From Desulfurobacterium sp. TC5-1 (GTDB taxonomy: Bacteria; Aquificota; Aquificia; Desulfurobacteriales; Desulfurobacteriaceae), in assembly GCF_000421485.1 (NCBI RefSeq), contig NZ_ATXC01000001.1, forward strand, positions 558,001-622,000: a DNA stretch of 64,000 nucleotides, given 5' to 3'. The notes below the pieces were generated by a model, which saw only the letters and a program-made list of their open reading frames with translations, was not told the DNA's origin and did not search any database. Positions 34,673 to 43,873 of the stretch are shown here, one piece after another (positions within the stretch are counted from its first letter, which is position 1; each line of letters opens with the position of its first letter). The translations under genes were made by a program, and so were the position numbers.

Positions 34673-36043
34673 CTACACTACCTTCTCTTCCCTTATCCTG
34701 CACTCAACACCCAGCTTTCTGGCAAACGATTTAAAAGCTTTTACATCAAAATCTTTAACGTTTACTGCAGATATAATAACATTAAAACCTTTTTCTTTTG
34801 CATCAATAATGAATTTTATCACACTTTCAAAGCTTCCGTTTCCAAAAGAAGGACGAACAATCCTGTAGTATTCTTCAGGGCTGGAAGCGTTTAGACTGAC
34901 ATTAAAAGTATCAACAACACCTTTAAGCTCGTTCAAAATGTTTTCACTGCCGGTTATCAGATAGGCAAGACCGTTAGTGTTCACTCTTATTTTTTTAGCT
35001 CCCATCCTTTTAGCCCATTTAGCGACCTTAACGAGAACATCAAACCTTTCAAAAGGTTCACCGTACCCGCAGAAAACAATTTCATCGTATATACCGGGAT
35101 TTTTAATACGGTACATGTACTCTTCTGCAATCGGCTCTCTATCAAGTTTTAAGTTGTAACCTAAAACGTAATCTTCTTTACCCCTAAAACAGAAAACACA
35201 GTTACACGGACACTTTGTTGTAAGATTTATGTAGAGGTTGTTTTTAACCTTATAAACAAGTTTCGGTTCTGATTCCTCTTTTGTCATTGGAAGACCGAAT
35301 ATTCTCTTTGCGTTGACCGTTGTTATCCTGTCAACATCGGTAAAATTGAGGTTAAGATAATCGGCAATGGCTTTTATCGTATAAGCAACGTAAACAGGTT
35401 GATTTCTCCTGCCTCTCTTTTTTTGAGGTGCAAGATACGGAGAATCGGTCTCAACAAGAAGGCGGGAAGAAGGAACTTTTTTTAAGGTCTCCCTCAAAGC
35501 TTCATTTTTAGGATAAGTTACAGGGCCTGCGTAAGAGATGAAAAAACCATTTCTTAGCGCCGTTTCAAGCAGTTCTTTATCACCGTTAAAGCAGTGAATG
35601 ATTCCTTTCACTCCTTCCATCTCTTTTTTGATAAATTCTGACATTTCATGGGAGGCTTCCCTGGTGTGAATTATAAGCGGTTTGCCTGTCTCTCTTGAAA
35701 GCTCTATCTGTATTCTGAATATCTCTTCCTGCTTTTCCTTAGGTGAAAGATTCCTGTAAAAGTCAAGTCCGGCCTCTCCAACGGCTACAACCTTTTCATC
35801 AGAAAGAATCTCTTTAAGTTTTTCCTTTACACCGGCAACGTAGTTAGATGCATCATGAGGATGAATACCCGCTGAAGCGTATATGAACCGCTCTGTTCTG
35901 GCGAGCTCAAGAGCCTTTAAACTATCCTCAATGTTGCAACCAACCGTAACGACAGCTTCTAACTTCTGCTTACACTCTTCTATTACCTTTTCTCTATCGC
36001 TATCAAACTGGGGAAAATGTAGATGCGCATGGGTATCTATCAA
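34673..36043 (-). CDS. TatD-family nuclease fused to a radical SAM domain
   Basis: A 456-residue two-domain protein. Residues 1-255 are a TatD metal-dependent DNase (DTHAHLHFP, GEAGLDFYR, HTREA, HCFNG, ETDSPYLAP). Residues about 265-456 are a radical SAM domain with the CxxxCxxC cluster motif in TKCPCNCVFCF and GYGEPFERFDV. In many bacteria a TatD-associated radical SAM protein is a separate neighbouring gene. Here both parts are in one frame. The start is TTG, seven bases after GAGGAGG. The radical SAM substrate is unknown. Confidence 0.9.
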   Translation of the reverse strand: MIDTHAHLHFPQFDSDREKVIEECKQKLEAVVTVGCNIEDSLKALELARTERFIYASAGIHPHDASNYVAGVKEKLKEILSDEKVVAVGEAGLDFYRNLSPKEKQEEIFRIQIELSRETGKPLIIHTREASHEMSEFIKKEMEGVKGIIHCFNGDKELLETALRNGFFISYAGPVTYPKNEALRETLKKVPSSRLLVETDSPYLAPQKKRGRRNQPVYVAYTIKAIADYLNLNFTDVDRITTVNAKRIFGLPMTKEESEPKLVYKVKNNLYINLTTKCPCNCVFCFRGKEDYVLGYNLKLDREPIAEEYMYRIKNPGIYDEIVFCGYGEPFERFDVLVKVAKWAKRMGAKKIRVNTNGLAYLITGSENILNELKGVVDTFNVSLNASSPEEYYRIVRPSFGNGSFESVIKFIIDAKEKGFNVIISAVNVKDFDVKAFKSFARKLGVECRIREEKVV

Positions 36044-36047
36044 ACTG

Positions 36048-36686
36048 TTACCTCCTCTTTTTTATTATGCCGGAAAGCTTCATCCTTTTAAGTTTTAATA
36101 AAATTGACTTTGCCTCTTTCTCTGTAAACATTCCGGCCGTTACGCGGTAGTACCTGCCAAACCTACTAACGCTTGCAGGAATTCCAGCCTTTTTAAGTTT
36201 GTGAACAAGCCTTTCTGCGTTGACCTTCTTGCTAAAAATTCCAACCTGAACAAAGTAATCTCTATTTTTCTTCTTAGCTTCCTTTGTTTTCTTAACTTCC
36301 TTCTTAACAGCAACTTCCTGCCTGGTAACTTCTGTTTTCTTTTCCACTACAGGCTTGCCTGAAACCCTGGATGTAGCTTTCTGTTCCTTTTTCTCTGCAA
36401 CCTCCACTTCCTGCTTTTTCTCAACTTTCTTTTCTACCTTTTTCTCAGCAGGAGGGACAGCCGGTTTACCGTTCACAACTACAACCTTTTCCTCCGGTTT
36501 GGGACGTGAAAGGGGCGTCAGAGAAGCTATAGTTTTCATAAGTTTCTGTTTCTCAACCTCAAACTCCTTCTTTGCCGTGGTATAACCGTAATTTTTACCC
36601 ACCATAAACCCAATACCATAGGAAACCATTAAAAGAACAACTGCTGCAGCCATTAAAATGTAATAAAGTTTTTTGTTCTTCTCCAT
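36048..36686 (-). CDS. SPOR-domain cell-envelope protein
   Basis: A 212-residue protein with one N-terminal transmembrane helix (about 7-27), a long Lys/Glu/Val-rich low-complexity stalk (about 60-145), and a C-terminal SPOR domain (about 143-210, YFVQVGIFSKKVNAERLVHKL ... YRVTAGMF). SPOR domains bind denuded glycans at division sites, so a role in division or wall maintenance is likely. It sits between argS and the TatD fusion gene. Confidence 0.88.
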   Translation of the reverse strand: MEKNKKLYYILMAAAVVLLMVSYGIGFMVGKNYGYTTAKKEFEVEKQKLMKTIASLTPLSRPKPEEKVVVVNGKPAVPPAEKKVEKKVEKKQEVEVAEKKEQKATSRVSGKPVVEKKTEVTRQEVAVKKEVKKTKEAKKKNRDYFVQVGIFSKKVNAERLVHKLKKAGIPASVSRFGRYYRVTAGMFTEKEAKSILLKLKRMKLSGIIKKRR

Positions 36687-36688
36687 CT

Positions 36689-38326
36689 CTACATCCTCCC
36701 CGGCGCGTTTACATTAAGTATATTAAGTCCTGAACGGATTGTTTTCCTAACACCATTTACAAGGTACAGCCTTGCCGAAGAAAGTTCCGGATTATCGGCA
36801 TCCACAACTCTATTTTTGTTGTAATACCTGTGAAAAGCTGAAGCAAGGTCTATCAAATAGTAAGGTAAAAGATGCGGCTCTCTCTTCCTTGCCACTGCTT
36901 CAAGAGTTGATTTTAATCCGTAACACTTAAGTATTAGGTCAAATTCCTCCTCTCCAAGAAGTTCAAGGTGTTCTACTGAAGGTTCTATACCTTTTTCTTT
37001 TGCCTTATCAAGGATACTGGAAATTCTTGCATGAGCATACTGAACGTAATAAACGGGATTCTCGCTCTTTTCAGAAAGAGCAAGATCTATATCAAAATCA
37101 AGGGGCGTGTCGTGTCTTTTTGTAAGGAAGAAAAACCTAACAGCATCAACGCCAACTTCATCAATAAGCCAATCAAGTGTAACAAAATTGCCCGCCCTTT
37201 TTGACATCTTCACTTCTTCACCGTGTTTAAAAAGTTTCACAAGCTGAACAAGCACAACCTCAAGCCAATCTGAAGGTTTTCCCAAAGCTTCTATGGCTGC
37301 TTTTACTCTCGGTATGTAACCGTGATGGTCAGCGCCCCATATATCTATTCCTCTATCGTAACCCCTTAAAATCTTATCGTAATGGTAAGCTATATCCGAG
37401 GCAAAGTAGGTATATTCTCCCGTGGAGCGCTTCACAACTCTATCTTTATCGTCTCCAAACTGAGAGGTTCTAAGCCACAGAGCACCATCTTTCTCATAAA
37501 TTAAGCCTTTCTCTTTAAGAAGTTCAAGAACCTCTTCAACCTTACCGCCTGTATAAAGACTTTTTTCGCTGAACCAATGGTCAAATTCAACTTTCAGCCT
37601 TCCAAGCGTTTTTCTTATCTCTTCTAAAAGGACTTTCTTTCCAAACTCTGCAGCAAGCTCAATTGCCTTTTCCTCTTCCATATCCACAATTTCAGGATAC
37701 TGAAGTATAAGCTCTTTAGCTATGTCAATAATGTACTCTCCCCTATAGGCATCTTCAGGAAGAACAAGTTTTCTACCCGCAAGCTCCTGAATCCTGTAAT
37801 AGATTGAAATACCCAGAAGCTTAATCTGTCTGCCGGCGTCGTTTATGTAAAATTCTCTCTCCACGCTGTAACCTGCAAGTTTCATAACCCTTGAAAGAAC
37901 ATCGCCAACGACTGCTCCTCTACCGTGCCCAACATGTAAAGGTCCGGTAGGATTTGCAGAAACATATTCGATTAAAACCCTTTCACCTTTTCCAATGTTG
38001 GAAATAAAGAAGTCGGTTTCTACCACTTTCTTTAAAAGTTCAGCGTAAAAATCTGGTGAGAGAAAAAAGTTAATGAAACCATTACCGGCAACTTCTACTT
38101 TCGAAAATTCCTTTTCGTTAGAGAGTATCTCTGCAAGTTCTTCTGCAATCTTAATCGGCGGTTTTTTCAACGTTTTAGCAAGGAGAAAAGCCGCATTGGT
38201 GGCGACATCTCCGTATTCTTTTTTCTTGGGCGGTTCAAAAGAAGCCCTTTCAAGAATATCATCAACATCCACTCCGAAAGCGGAAAGAACTGCAGAAGCC
38301 ACCTTTTCTTTTATCGTATCTTTCAT
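36689..38326 (-). CDS. argS: Arginyl-tRNA synthetase
   Basis: Class I synthetase charging tRNA-Arg. The HIGH-type motif is in NPTGPLHVGHGRGA and the KMSK motif is KMSKRAGN. The N-terminal Add-1 domain and the C-terminal anticodon-binding domain are complete, for 545 residues. The ATG at 38326 has GAGGAG eight bases upstream. An earlier in-frame ATG has no such site. It leads a seven-gene minus-strand cluster down to trmI. Confidence 0.96.
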   Translation of the reverse strand: MKDTIKEKVASAVLSAFGVDVDDILERASFEPPKKKEYGDVATNAAFLLAKTLKKPPIKIAEELAEILSNEKEFSKVEVAGNGFINFFLSPDFYAELLKKVVETDFFISNIGKGERVLIEYVSANPTGPLHVGHGRGAVVGDVLSRVMKLAGYSVEREFYINDAGRQIKLLGISIYYRIQELAGRKLVLPEDAYRGEYIIDIAKELILQYPEIVDMEEEKAIELAAEFGKKVLLEEIRKTLGRLKVEFDHWFSEKSLYTGGKVEEVLELLKEKGLIYEKDGALWLRTSQFGDDKDRVVKRSTGEYTYFASDIAYHYDKILRGYDRGIDIWGADHHGYIPRVKAAIEALGKPSDWLEVVLVQLVKLFKHGEEVKMSKRAGNFVTLDWLIDEVGVDAVRFFFLTKRHDTPLDFDIDLALSEKSENPVYYVQYAHARISSILDKAKEKGIEPSVEHLELLGEEEFDLILKCYGLKSTLEAVARKREPHLLPYYLIDLASAFHRYYNKNRVVDADNPELSSARLYLVNGVRKTIRSGLNILNVNAPGRM

Positions 38327-38445
38327 ACACGACTCCTCGAATATAAAGTAGTGCCACAAATATTTTATTTTATCGTAGAAAGATATTCAAACAGCAAAGT
38401 GTGAAAAAGGTAAAATAGTAAAAACAATCCTGAAAGAGGTAAAGA

Positions 38446-39105
38446 ATGATTTCCTATAGAGACTTGCTGAAGGATAGAAAAATTTTCTACTACATAGAAA
38501 GAGCCGATTATTTTCTAAAAAACATGGGGTACACCTATCACGGCACAAAACACGTAGTCTGGGTTGCCAGCCGCGCAAGGATGATTTTAGATAGGTTGAA
38601 CTATCCTGAAAGAGAAGTTGAGCTTGCTGGAATTGCAGGCTTACTCCACGATATAGGGAATATCGTATCCAGACACGACCACGCACAGGCAGGTGCACTC
38701 CTTACCTATCAGTTACTCAAAGATAAAAACCTGCTAACAGAAGAAGATCTGACTGATCTGATGTACGCTATAGGAAACCACGAATCAGCCACCGGCGTTC
38801 CTGTAACGCCAATTGCAGCTGCTGTCGTAATAGCGGATAAATCTCACGTTAGCAGAAATAGAGTGAGAAAAGACAGTAACATAAAAGAGGATATTCATGA
38901 TAGGGTTAACTTTTCCATTTTTTATTCCGATATCGAGGTAAATCCAGATAAAAAAACCATCAAATTAGTTTTAAAAATGGATACCTCAATATCAGATATT
39001 TTAGAATTTTTCAGCATTTTTAAAGAAAGAATGGAGATGTGCAGAAGGGCAAGCAGGGTTTTGGATTGCAAATTCAGGATAAAAATTAACGGGAAAGATT
39101 TATAA
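38446..39105 (+). CDS. HD-domain phosphohydrolase
   Basis: A 219-residue protein of the HD superfamily. The first His is in YHGTKHVVWVASRA, and the HD pair is in GLLHDIGNIVSRHDHAQAGA, with a later Asp in VIADKSH. These are sufficient metal ligands for phosphohydrolase activity. The substrate (a nucleotide, or a cyclic dinucleotide) is unknown. It is divergent from argS and convergent with the glycosylase-like gene, overlapping it by six bases. Confidence 0.85.
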   Translation: MISYRDLLKDRKIFYYIERADYFLKNMGYTYHGTKHVVWVASRARMILDRLNYPEREVELAGIAGLLHDIGNIVSRHDHAQAGALLTYQLLKDKNLLTEEDLTDLMYAIGNHESATGVPVTPIAAAVVIADKSHVSRNRVRKDSNIKEDIHDRVNFSIFYSDIEVNPDKKTIKLVLKMDTSISDILEFFSIFKERMEMCRRASRVLDCKFRIKINGKDL

Positions 39106-39993
39106 AGAGGTATCAATTTCTACGTGAGAAGCAGAAACGACCACCTTTCCAGAAACGCAGAAATGTCTGACGGGGCATTCTTCTCTTTTAGGACAGTCGC
39201 CATTCTTTCTGTAGTGACACCCGTGCTTGCTCAACAGCCATAGAGGCCTGAACATTGAAACCGGCGGAATACCTTCATCTTTTAAAGCTTCATCCCACAC
39301 TTTTATGACAAGGTTCCTTACGGTTGCCGTTATACTTTTTGCCCTGTAGCTTCCCGTTATGCATCCCGTGGTAAAGGTTGCCCTTGTTACATGAACGTCA
39401 ACAGGAATGGGTAGTTTTCCCACATTCTCAAAAGGCAGGTCTTCAACCTTCTCTTTCAAAATTCTTATCCAGTGAGGGAAAATCTTCCTGCCGGATAGGT
39501 TAGGAAACTTTTCATGCCACTTTTTATCGTCAATTTTTCTGTAAGTCTCATCAACCATATAGTTAAAACTGTCGAAGAAGGAGAGAAAACTGCCGCCAAA
39601 CTCACCGGCTATTGTTTGAGAAATATTCCACCAGATATCGGTATCCTTATCCTTCCTCATCGCAATTCTGTGCTTCAAAAGAGCTTTTTTGAGCTCATTT
39701 CTTCCCCTTTTAACAACCTCCTTCGGTGAAAAAATCCACTGAAGTTCCTTGTCTTTAAGGGTCTCCACTGCACTTTCCCAGAGCTTTTTCGCATCTCTCA
39801 TGTAATCAAGAGCGGTGACAAGGGAAAGAACAGCTATAAGTTTCTCCCTATCTTTCAACGGAACTTTCTTTATCTCATCGTCCGGAAGTTCTTTAAAGCT
39901 AAAAATCCCCCCTTTTTCAAGTCTTTTTACAAGCACCTTCGCAACTTTTTTTGCTCTTTCCGGATGAATCTCAAGGTTAACCCTTTTTCCCAT
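39100..39993 (-). CDS. Divergent HhH-GPD-like DNA glycosylase with a predicted Fe-S cluster
   Basis: A 297-residue protein, assigned cautiously. The segment LPIPVDVHVTRATFTTG resembles the catalytic-Asp region of EndoIII-type glycosylases (usual form VDTHVxR). The C-terminal CHYRKNGDCPKREECPVRHFC arrangement (C-x7-C-x5-C-x5-C) looks like the 4Fe-4S loop of that family with altered spacing. A clear hairpin-helix LPGxG motif is missing. The N-terminal third is helical and unassigned. If correct it would be a base-excision-repair enzyme. Confidence 0.6.
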   Translation of the reverse strand: MGKRVNLEIHPERAKKVAKVLVKRLEKGGIFSFKELPDDEIKKVPLKDREKLIAVLSLVTALDYMRDAKKLWESAVETLKDKELQWIFSPKEVVKRGRNELKKALLKHRIAMRKDKDTDIWWNISQTIAGEFGGSFLSFFDSFNYMVDETYRKIDDKKWHEKFPNLSGRKIFPHWIRILKEKVEDLPFENVGKLPIPVDVHVTRATFTTGCITGSYRAKSITATVRNLVIKVWDEALKDEGIPPVSMFRPLWLLSKHGCHYRKNGDCPKREECPVRHFCVSGKVVVSASHVEIDTSL

Positions 39994-40014
39994 CTTCTTC
40001 CCCTGATTTTAAAT

Positions 40015-40437
40015 TTAATGCTTTTTACGGCTGCCGACAAAACCGCCAAAGAAACAACTATCCCCTGCAGCGCAGGTTTTGCATCTCAAGACCTGAACAA
40101 TGAAAAGGGGGAAAAGTATAAAAAGAAATACAGATTCTTTCTCAGGAACCAAAATTAACGGAAAAAGAAAGAAAAAAGCCCAGTAAACGGTTGCCACTTT
40201 TGTGTAAGGAAAAAAGAAAGAACGGCTCTTCCTTTTTATTCTAAGTAATCTCCCAACCCTATCCCATTTAACGGTGCAACCTCTACCGTAGAGAGGGCAG
40301 GAAGGACAGAGGGAAAAACGCAAAAAGAAAAATCCCGAAACGACAAAAACACCATAAACCACTTTCATACTGGAAGTTAAAAAATAAAGCCCCACAAGCG
40401 TATAAACCAAGATTAAAAGTGTTTCTATAAAGGCCAT
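40015..40437 (-). CDS. Cysteine-rich membrane protein of unknown function
   Basis: A 140-residue protein with about four transmembrane segments and two cysteine clusters on the same side by topology: CPSCPLYGRGC (about 44-54) and CKTCAAGDSC (about 119-128). A basic loop (RIKRKSRS) lies between them. The cysteines suggest a metal or iron-sulfur site. The start is one base after the glnD stop (TAACATG). I do not recognise the family. Confidence 0.65.
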   Translation of the reverse strand: MAFIETLLILVYTLVGLYFLTSSMKVVYGVFVVSGFFFLRFSLCPSCPLYGRGCTVKWDRVGRLLRIKRKSRSFFFPYTKVATVYWAFFFLFPLILVPEKESVFLFILFPLFIVQVLRCKTCAAGDSCFFGGFVGSRKKH

Positions 40438-40438
40438 G

Positions 40439-43045
40439 TTAGCGCTCTTTCAGAACAGTTAATATCCTTTCTCTTATTTCGTTTAACTTGCCTTCATCAG
40501 TTATTTTGTTGTGTTCCATATCCGTGATGTAAAAAGAGTCGATAACCCTGTTCCCTTCCGTTGATATTATGGCTCTACGAAGTTTCGTTCCGGCATTAAC
40601 AAGCTCTCTCGTAATAGCGTAGAGCAGCCCGAGTCTGTCCCAGGTAGAGACTTCAACAATCGTGTACTTTTCTGACGTTTTATTGTCAAATTTCACCTTC
40701 GTGGCAGGTTTGGGAAGATTACTTCTAAAACCTTTATTTTTAAAAGGATTTTTTAAAAGTTCTTCCACAACAATTTCATCCCTGTACACCTTCTTCACAT
40801 ACTCCTTAACTTTTTTGATAATATCTTCTTCCGGTACCTCCTCCGACACCGTGGAAACTCTTATCGTGTAAACCATAAAGTCAATTCCGTCAACTGTAAC
40901 AGCTTTGTTTATATAAGCACCTTTTATGTTGAGGTTAAGATAGGTAAAAATACCGGCAATTTTGTAGAAAAAGGCTCTCTTGTATCTGTCAACAACTGTC
41001 AGTTCGCAGTAGCCCATTTCAGGGAAAAAGTCAGGTTCAACGCGAATATTCTTATCCTCTTCAATGAGCTCCTTCACCATTTTCAAATGTTTAACTACAT
41101 CCTCCGGCGAGTAGGTTCTCAAGTAGTCAGGCTCTGCCGATTTAAAAAGCTTTTCAAGGAGGACTTTATCAACATCATCTTTAAGTAACTCCTTGACTTT
41201 TTCCGCCTTTTTCTTCACTTTCTCTTCTATCAATTCTTTTACATTTTTACCGGCGTGAAAAACATCCATGGCGGAAGAGAAAAGCTCCCAGAGGAGAGCT
41301 GCTTTCCATCTATCCCAACCACCGGGACCAACAGCTTTTATATCTGCACAGGTTAAGAGGAACAACTTTTTAAGCCTCTCTTCGGTTCCGCATTCTTTTA
41401 CAAAACTCTCTATCAACTTTGGATCACTTATATCCCTTCTAAAGGCAAGGTGGGACATAAAGAGGTGATTCTTTATCAGCCAGGCAATCTCGTCTATATC
41501 TTCATCGGGAAAGTCAAGTTTTTTAAGGTAGCGCCTCGCTATTGCCGCTCCGACATTTTCATGCTTACCCCTCTTTCCTTTCCCTATATCGTGGAGAAGA
41601 GCTGCAATGTAAAGAAGTTCGGGTTTTTCAAGGTCGTCTAAAACCTGATAGAGACCGCGGGTTTCTATGTTTATATCCCTTATTTTTTCAAGTTCTCTAA
41701 CGGTCATTATCAAGTGTATGTCCGTTGTAAACTTGTGATAGGTATCAAACTGAAAATGCCCCCTTAACCTTTCAAAATCCGGAATTAACGTATCAAGTAC
41801 TTTACAGTCGTGCATTAATTCAAGAACGTAAGAAAGCCTGACTGGATTCATGAGAATTTCCTTAAACTTTAAAAGCACCTCTTTTTTCTGGAACTTTTTC
41901 TTTTCAGTTTCTGCAGAAAGTTTGAATATGCTGAAGGCAGTGGGTGATATAGAAAAGCCAAACTTCTGCACAAGTTTAAAAGCTTCAACCACAAGAGCCG
42001 GATTCTTTAACACTTCTGTTTCCCTATTTTCGTAGATATAAAGGGACCCTTCGTGCTCGTAAAAATGGGGACTTAACTCGTGCTCTTTCTTTAAAACAGA
42101 GAAAATCGACTTTCTACTGCTTTTTAAAGACTCTCTTGACTTTCTTATTATTTCCCTCGTAATAATCGACAGGTCAAGGGCTGAATTAAAGTAACTTTTC
42201 ATAAAGCTTTCTACGCCTTTATTGTCCCTTGAAAAGCCGAAAAATTCAGCAACTTCCCTCTGAAGCTGAAAACTCAAAATGTCACTCTTTCGTCCACTTA
42301 TTATGTGAAGATGATTCCTGACCCTCAAAAGAAAATCGTAAGCTGAAATAACATCTCTGAAACTCTTCCAATCGATAATATTTTTATCTATAAAACCTGA
42401 ATAGTTTTGAATATCGTAAACAATTTTCGCAATCCAGAATGCTTCATGAAGGTCTCTTAATCCACCCTTGCTTTCCTTTACATTCGGCTCCTGATAATAG
42501 ACAGTTCCAAAAAATCTTTTATACCTTTCATTCCTTGACTTAACTATCTCATCGATAATGTTTTCTGCATTTTTCTTCACAAAACGAAAAAACTTCTTCT
42601 CAAAACTCTCAGCAACTTTTCTATCACCTTCGACAAAGCGAATTTGAAGAAAATTTGTAAGAATGCTCAGGTCATTTTTCGCAAGTGAAAGAGCCTCATC
42701 AACACTCCTTGGCGCATAGCCAAGATCTATGTTAAAAGAAAGCATATAGTAGTAGAAAGCTTCAAGATCTTCTTTGTAAGCATCTGTGAGCTTACCGTCA
42801 TAAAGAAGGTTAAAATCCATGTCTGAGTAGAAGTTGAGTTCTCCTCTTCCGTAACCACCAAGAGCAACAAGACAACACGGAATGCTCCACCTGCCAAAAA
42901 AATGGGGAAAGACACCCTTTAAAAGTTTATCAAGAGCATTTTTTAAATCCTGAGCCACGTGAAAGCCTGTCTCTTTATCAAAGTGGCGTTTTTTTATCCT
43001 TTCCCTCTCTTTGAAATACTCTTCCTTAAGAGACTCAAGATTCAA
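40439..43045 (-). CDS. glnD: [Protein-PII] uridylyltransferase/uridylyl-removing enzyme
   Basis: Senses glutamine and modifies PII to control nitrogen metabolism. Domains in order: nucleotidyltransferase (GGYGRGELNFYSDMDFNLLY near residue 90), HD hydrolase (LLHDIGKGKRGKHENVG near 495) and two C-terminal ACT domains. The TTG at 43045 is chosen because GGAGG lies five to six bases upstream and the preceding gene stops just before it. The earlier ATG is inside that gene. The protein is then 868 residues, a normal size. No glnB or glnA is in the window. Confidence 0.94.
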   Translation of the reverse strand: MNLESLKEEYFKERERIKKRHFDKETGFHVAQDLKNALDKLLKGVFPHFFGRWSIPCCLVALGGYGRGELNFYSDMDFNLLYDGKLTDAYKEDLEAFYYYMLSFNIDLGYAPRSVDEALSLAKNDLSILTNFLQIRFVEGDRKVAESFEKKFFRFVKKNAENIIDEIVKSRNERYKRFFGTVYYQEPNVKESKGGLRDLHEAFWIAKIVYDIQNYSGFIDKNIIDWKSFRDVISAYDFLLRVRNHLHIISGRKSDILSFQLQREVAEFFGFSRDNKGVESFMKSYFNSALDLSIITREIIRKSRESLKSSRKSIFSVLKKEHELSPHFYEHEGSLYIYENRETEVLKNPALVVEAFKLVQKFGFSISPTAFSIFKLSAETEKKKFQKKEVLLKFKEILMNPVRLSYVLELMHDCKVLDTLIPDFERLRGHFQFDTYHKFTTDIHLIMTVRELEKIRDINIETRGLYQVLDDLEKPELLYIAALLHDIGKGKRGKHENVGAAIARRYLKKLDFPDEDIDEIAWLIKNHLFMSHLAFRRDISDPKLIESFVKECGTEERLKKLFLLTCADIKAVGPGGWDRWKAALLWELFSSAMDVFHAGKNVKELIEEKVKKKAEKVKELLKDDVDKVLLEKLFKSAEPDYLRTYSPEDVVKHLKMVKELIEEDKNIRVEPDFFPEMGYCELTVVDRYKRAFFYKIAGIFTYLNLNIKGAYINKAVTVDGIDFMVYTIRVSTVSEEVPEEDIIKKVKEYVKKVYRDEIVVEELLKNPFKNKGFRSNLPKPATKVKFDNKTSEKYTIVEVSTWDRLGLLYAITRELVNAGTKLRRAIISTEGNRVIDSFYITDMEHNKITDEGKLNEIRERILTVLKER

Positions 43046-43046
43046 G

Positions 43047-43598
43047 CTACTCCTCCAGTCCCGCCAGATGCCAGAGTCTATCAAAAACCTTCTCGTAACG
43101 GTGCGCCAACGGCAAATCATCTTTTATAACAACAAGGTTCTCGTCATTCCTCTTTTCAGCACTCACAGTCCAGTTAAAACTTCCCGTAATAACGGTTCTT
43201 CCATCTATAACCGCAAATTTGTTGTGCATCAATCCACCGCCACTTCCCCTTTTAAATCGAACCGGAACACCTGCCTTCTTAAGGATTGGCGCCACGCACC
43301 TTTTAGATTTTGCAGTTCCCTGATCTATTATAACCCTTACCTTGACGCCCCTTTTATGAGCTCTAATAAAAGCCTTAACTATCTTTTTTGATGTAAAACT
43401 GTATATGGCGGCATCTATACTGTGCTTTGCACTATTTATCTCTTTTATCAGGGTATCGGTACAACCACCCCGTGGCGAAAAATGAACCTCAACAGAAATA
43501 GAAGCTGCACCTGAAACAACCGGCTTCTGCTCCTTCTGGAAGGAACATGAAAAAAGGGAAAAATAAAAAATCAACAGGAGAGGAAAAACCTTCCTCAC
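43047..43598 (-). CDS. Phospholipase-D-like (HKD) lipoprotein, Nuc-type nuclease
   Basis: A 183-residue single-domain PLD-superfamily protein. The HKD motif is HNKFAVIDGRTVITGSFNWT (about 130-150), and single-copy HKD proteins of this size are usually dimeric endonucleases such as Nuc. The N terminus has a lipoprotein signal peptide with lipobox-like LFSC (about residues 15-18), so it is membrane tethered outside the cytoplasm. A GTG start overlaps the secG stop (GTGA). An exported nuclease could help in DNA scavenging. Confidence 0.85.
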   Translation of the reverse strand: MRKVFPLLLIFYFSLFSCSFQKEQKPVVSGAASISVEVHFSPRGGCTDTLIKEINSAKHSIDAAIYSFTSKKIVKAFIRAHKRGVKVRVIIDQGTAKSKRCVAPILKKAGVPVRFKRGSGGGLMHNKFAVIDGRTVITGSFNWTVSAEKRNDENLVVIKDDLPLAHRYEKVFDRLWHLAGLEE

Positions 43599-43870
43599 CG
43601 CTTTTGCTCCACTTTTACCTTATCAACAACAGAAGAACCACCAAGGTATTTAGAACCTATAACTGAGAGGAAAATAGAATTAAGGATAAAAAGTGCGCCA
43701 AGAATTGCCGTCGTTTTCGTAAGAACAGACGCCGTATCTGCTCCAAAAGCAGAAGAAGCACTTCCACCACCCATGAGGGAAGAAATATCACCTTTCCCTG
43801 GCTGAATAAGAACAACAATAACAAGAAGAATCGCAAGAACGGCATGAACTATAAGTAAAAGGGTAAACAT
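43595..43870 (-). CDS. secG: Preprotein translocase subunit SecG
   Basis: Small two-helix membrane protein of the SecYEG channel. It has 91 residues, a first helix (LLIVHAVLAILLVIVVLIQ), the cytoplasmic loop PGKGDISSLMGGGSASSAFG, typical of SecG, and a second helix. It is located directly after tpiA, the common tpiA-secG order. GGAGG precedes the ATG. Confidence 0.95.
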   Translation of the reverse strand: MFTLLLIVHAVLAILLVIVVLIQPGKGDISSLMGGGSASSAFGADTASVLTKTTAILGALFILNSIFLSVIGSKYLGGSSVVDKVKVEQKR

Positions 43871-43873
43871 CCG

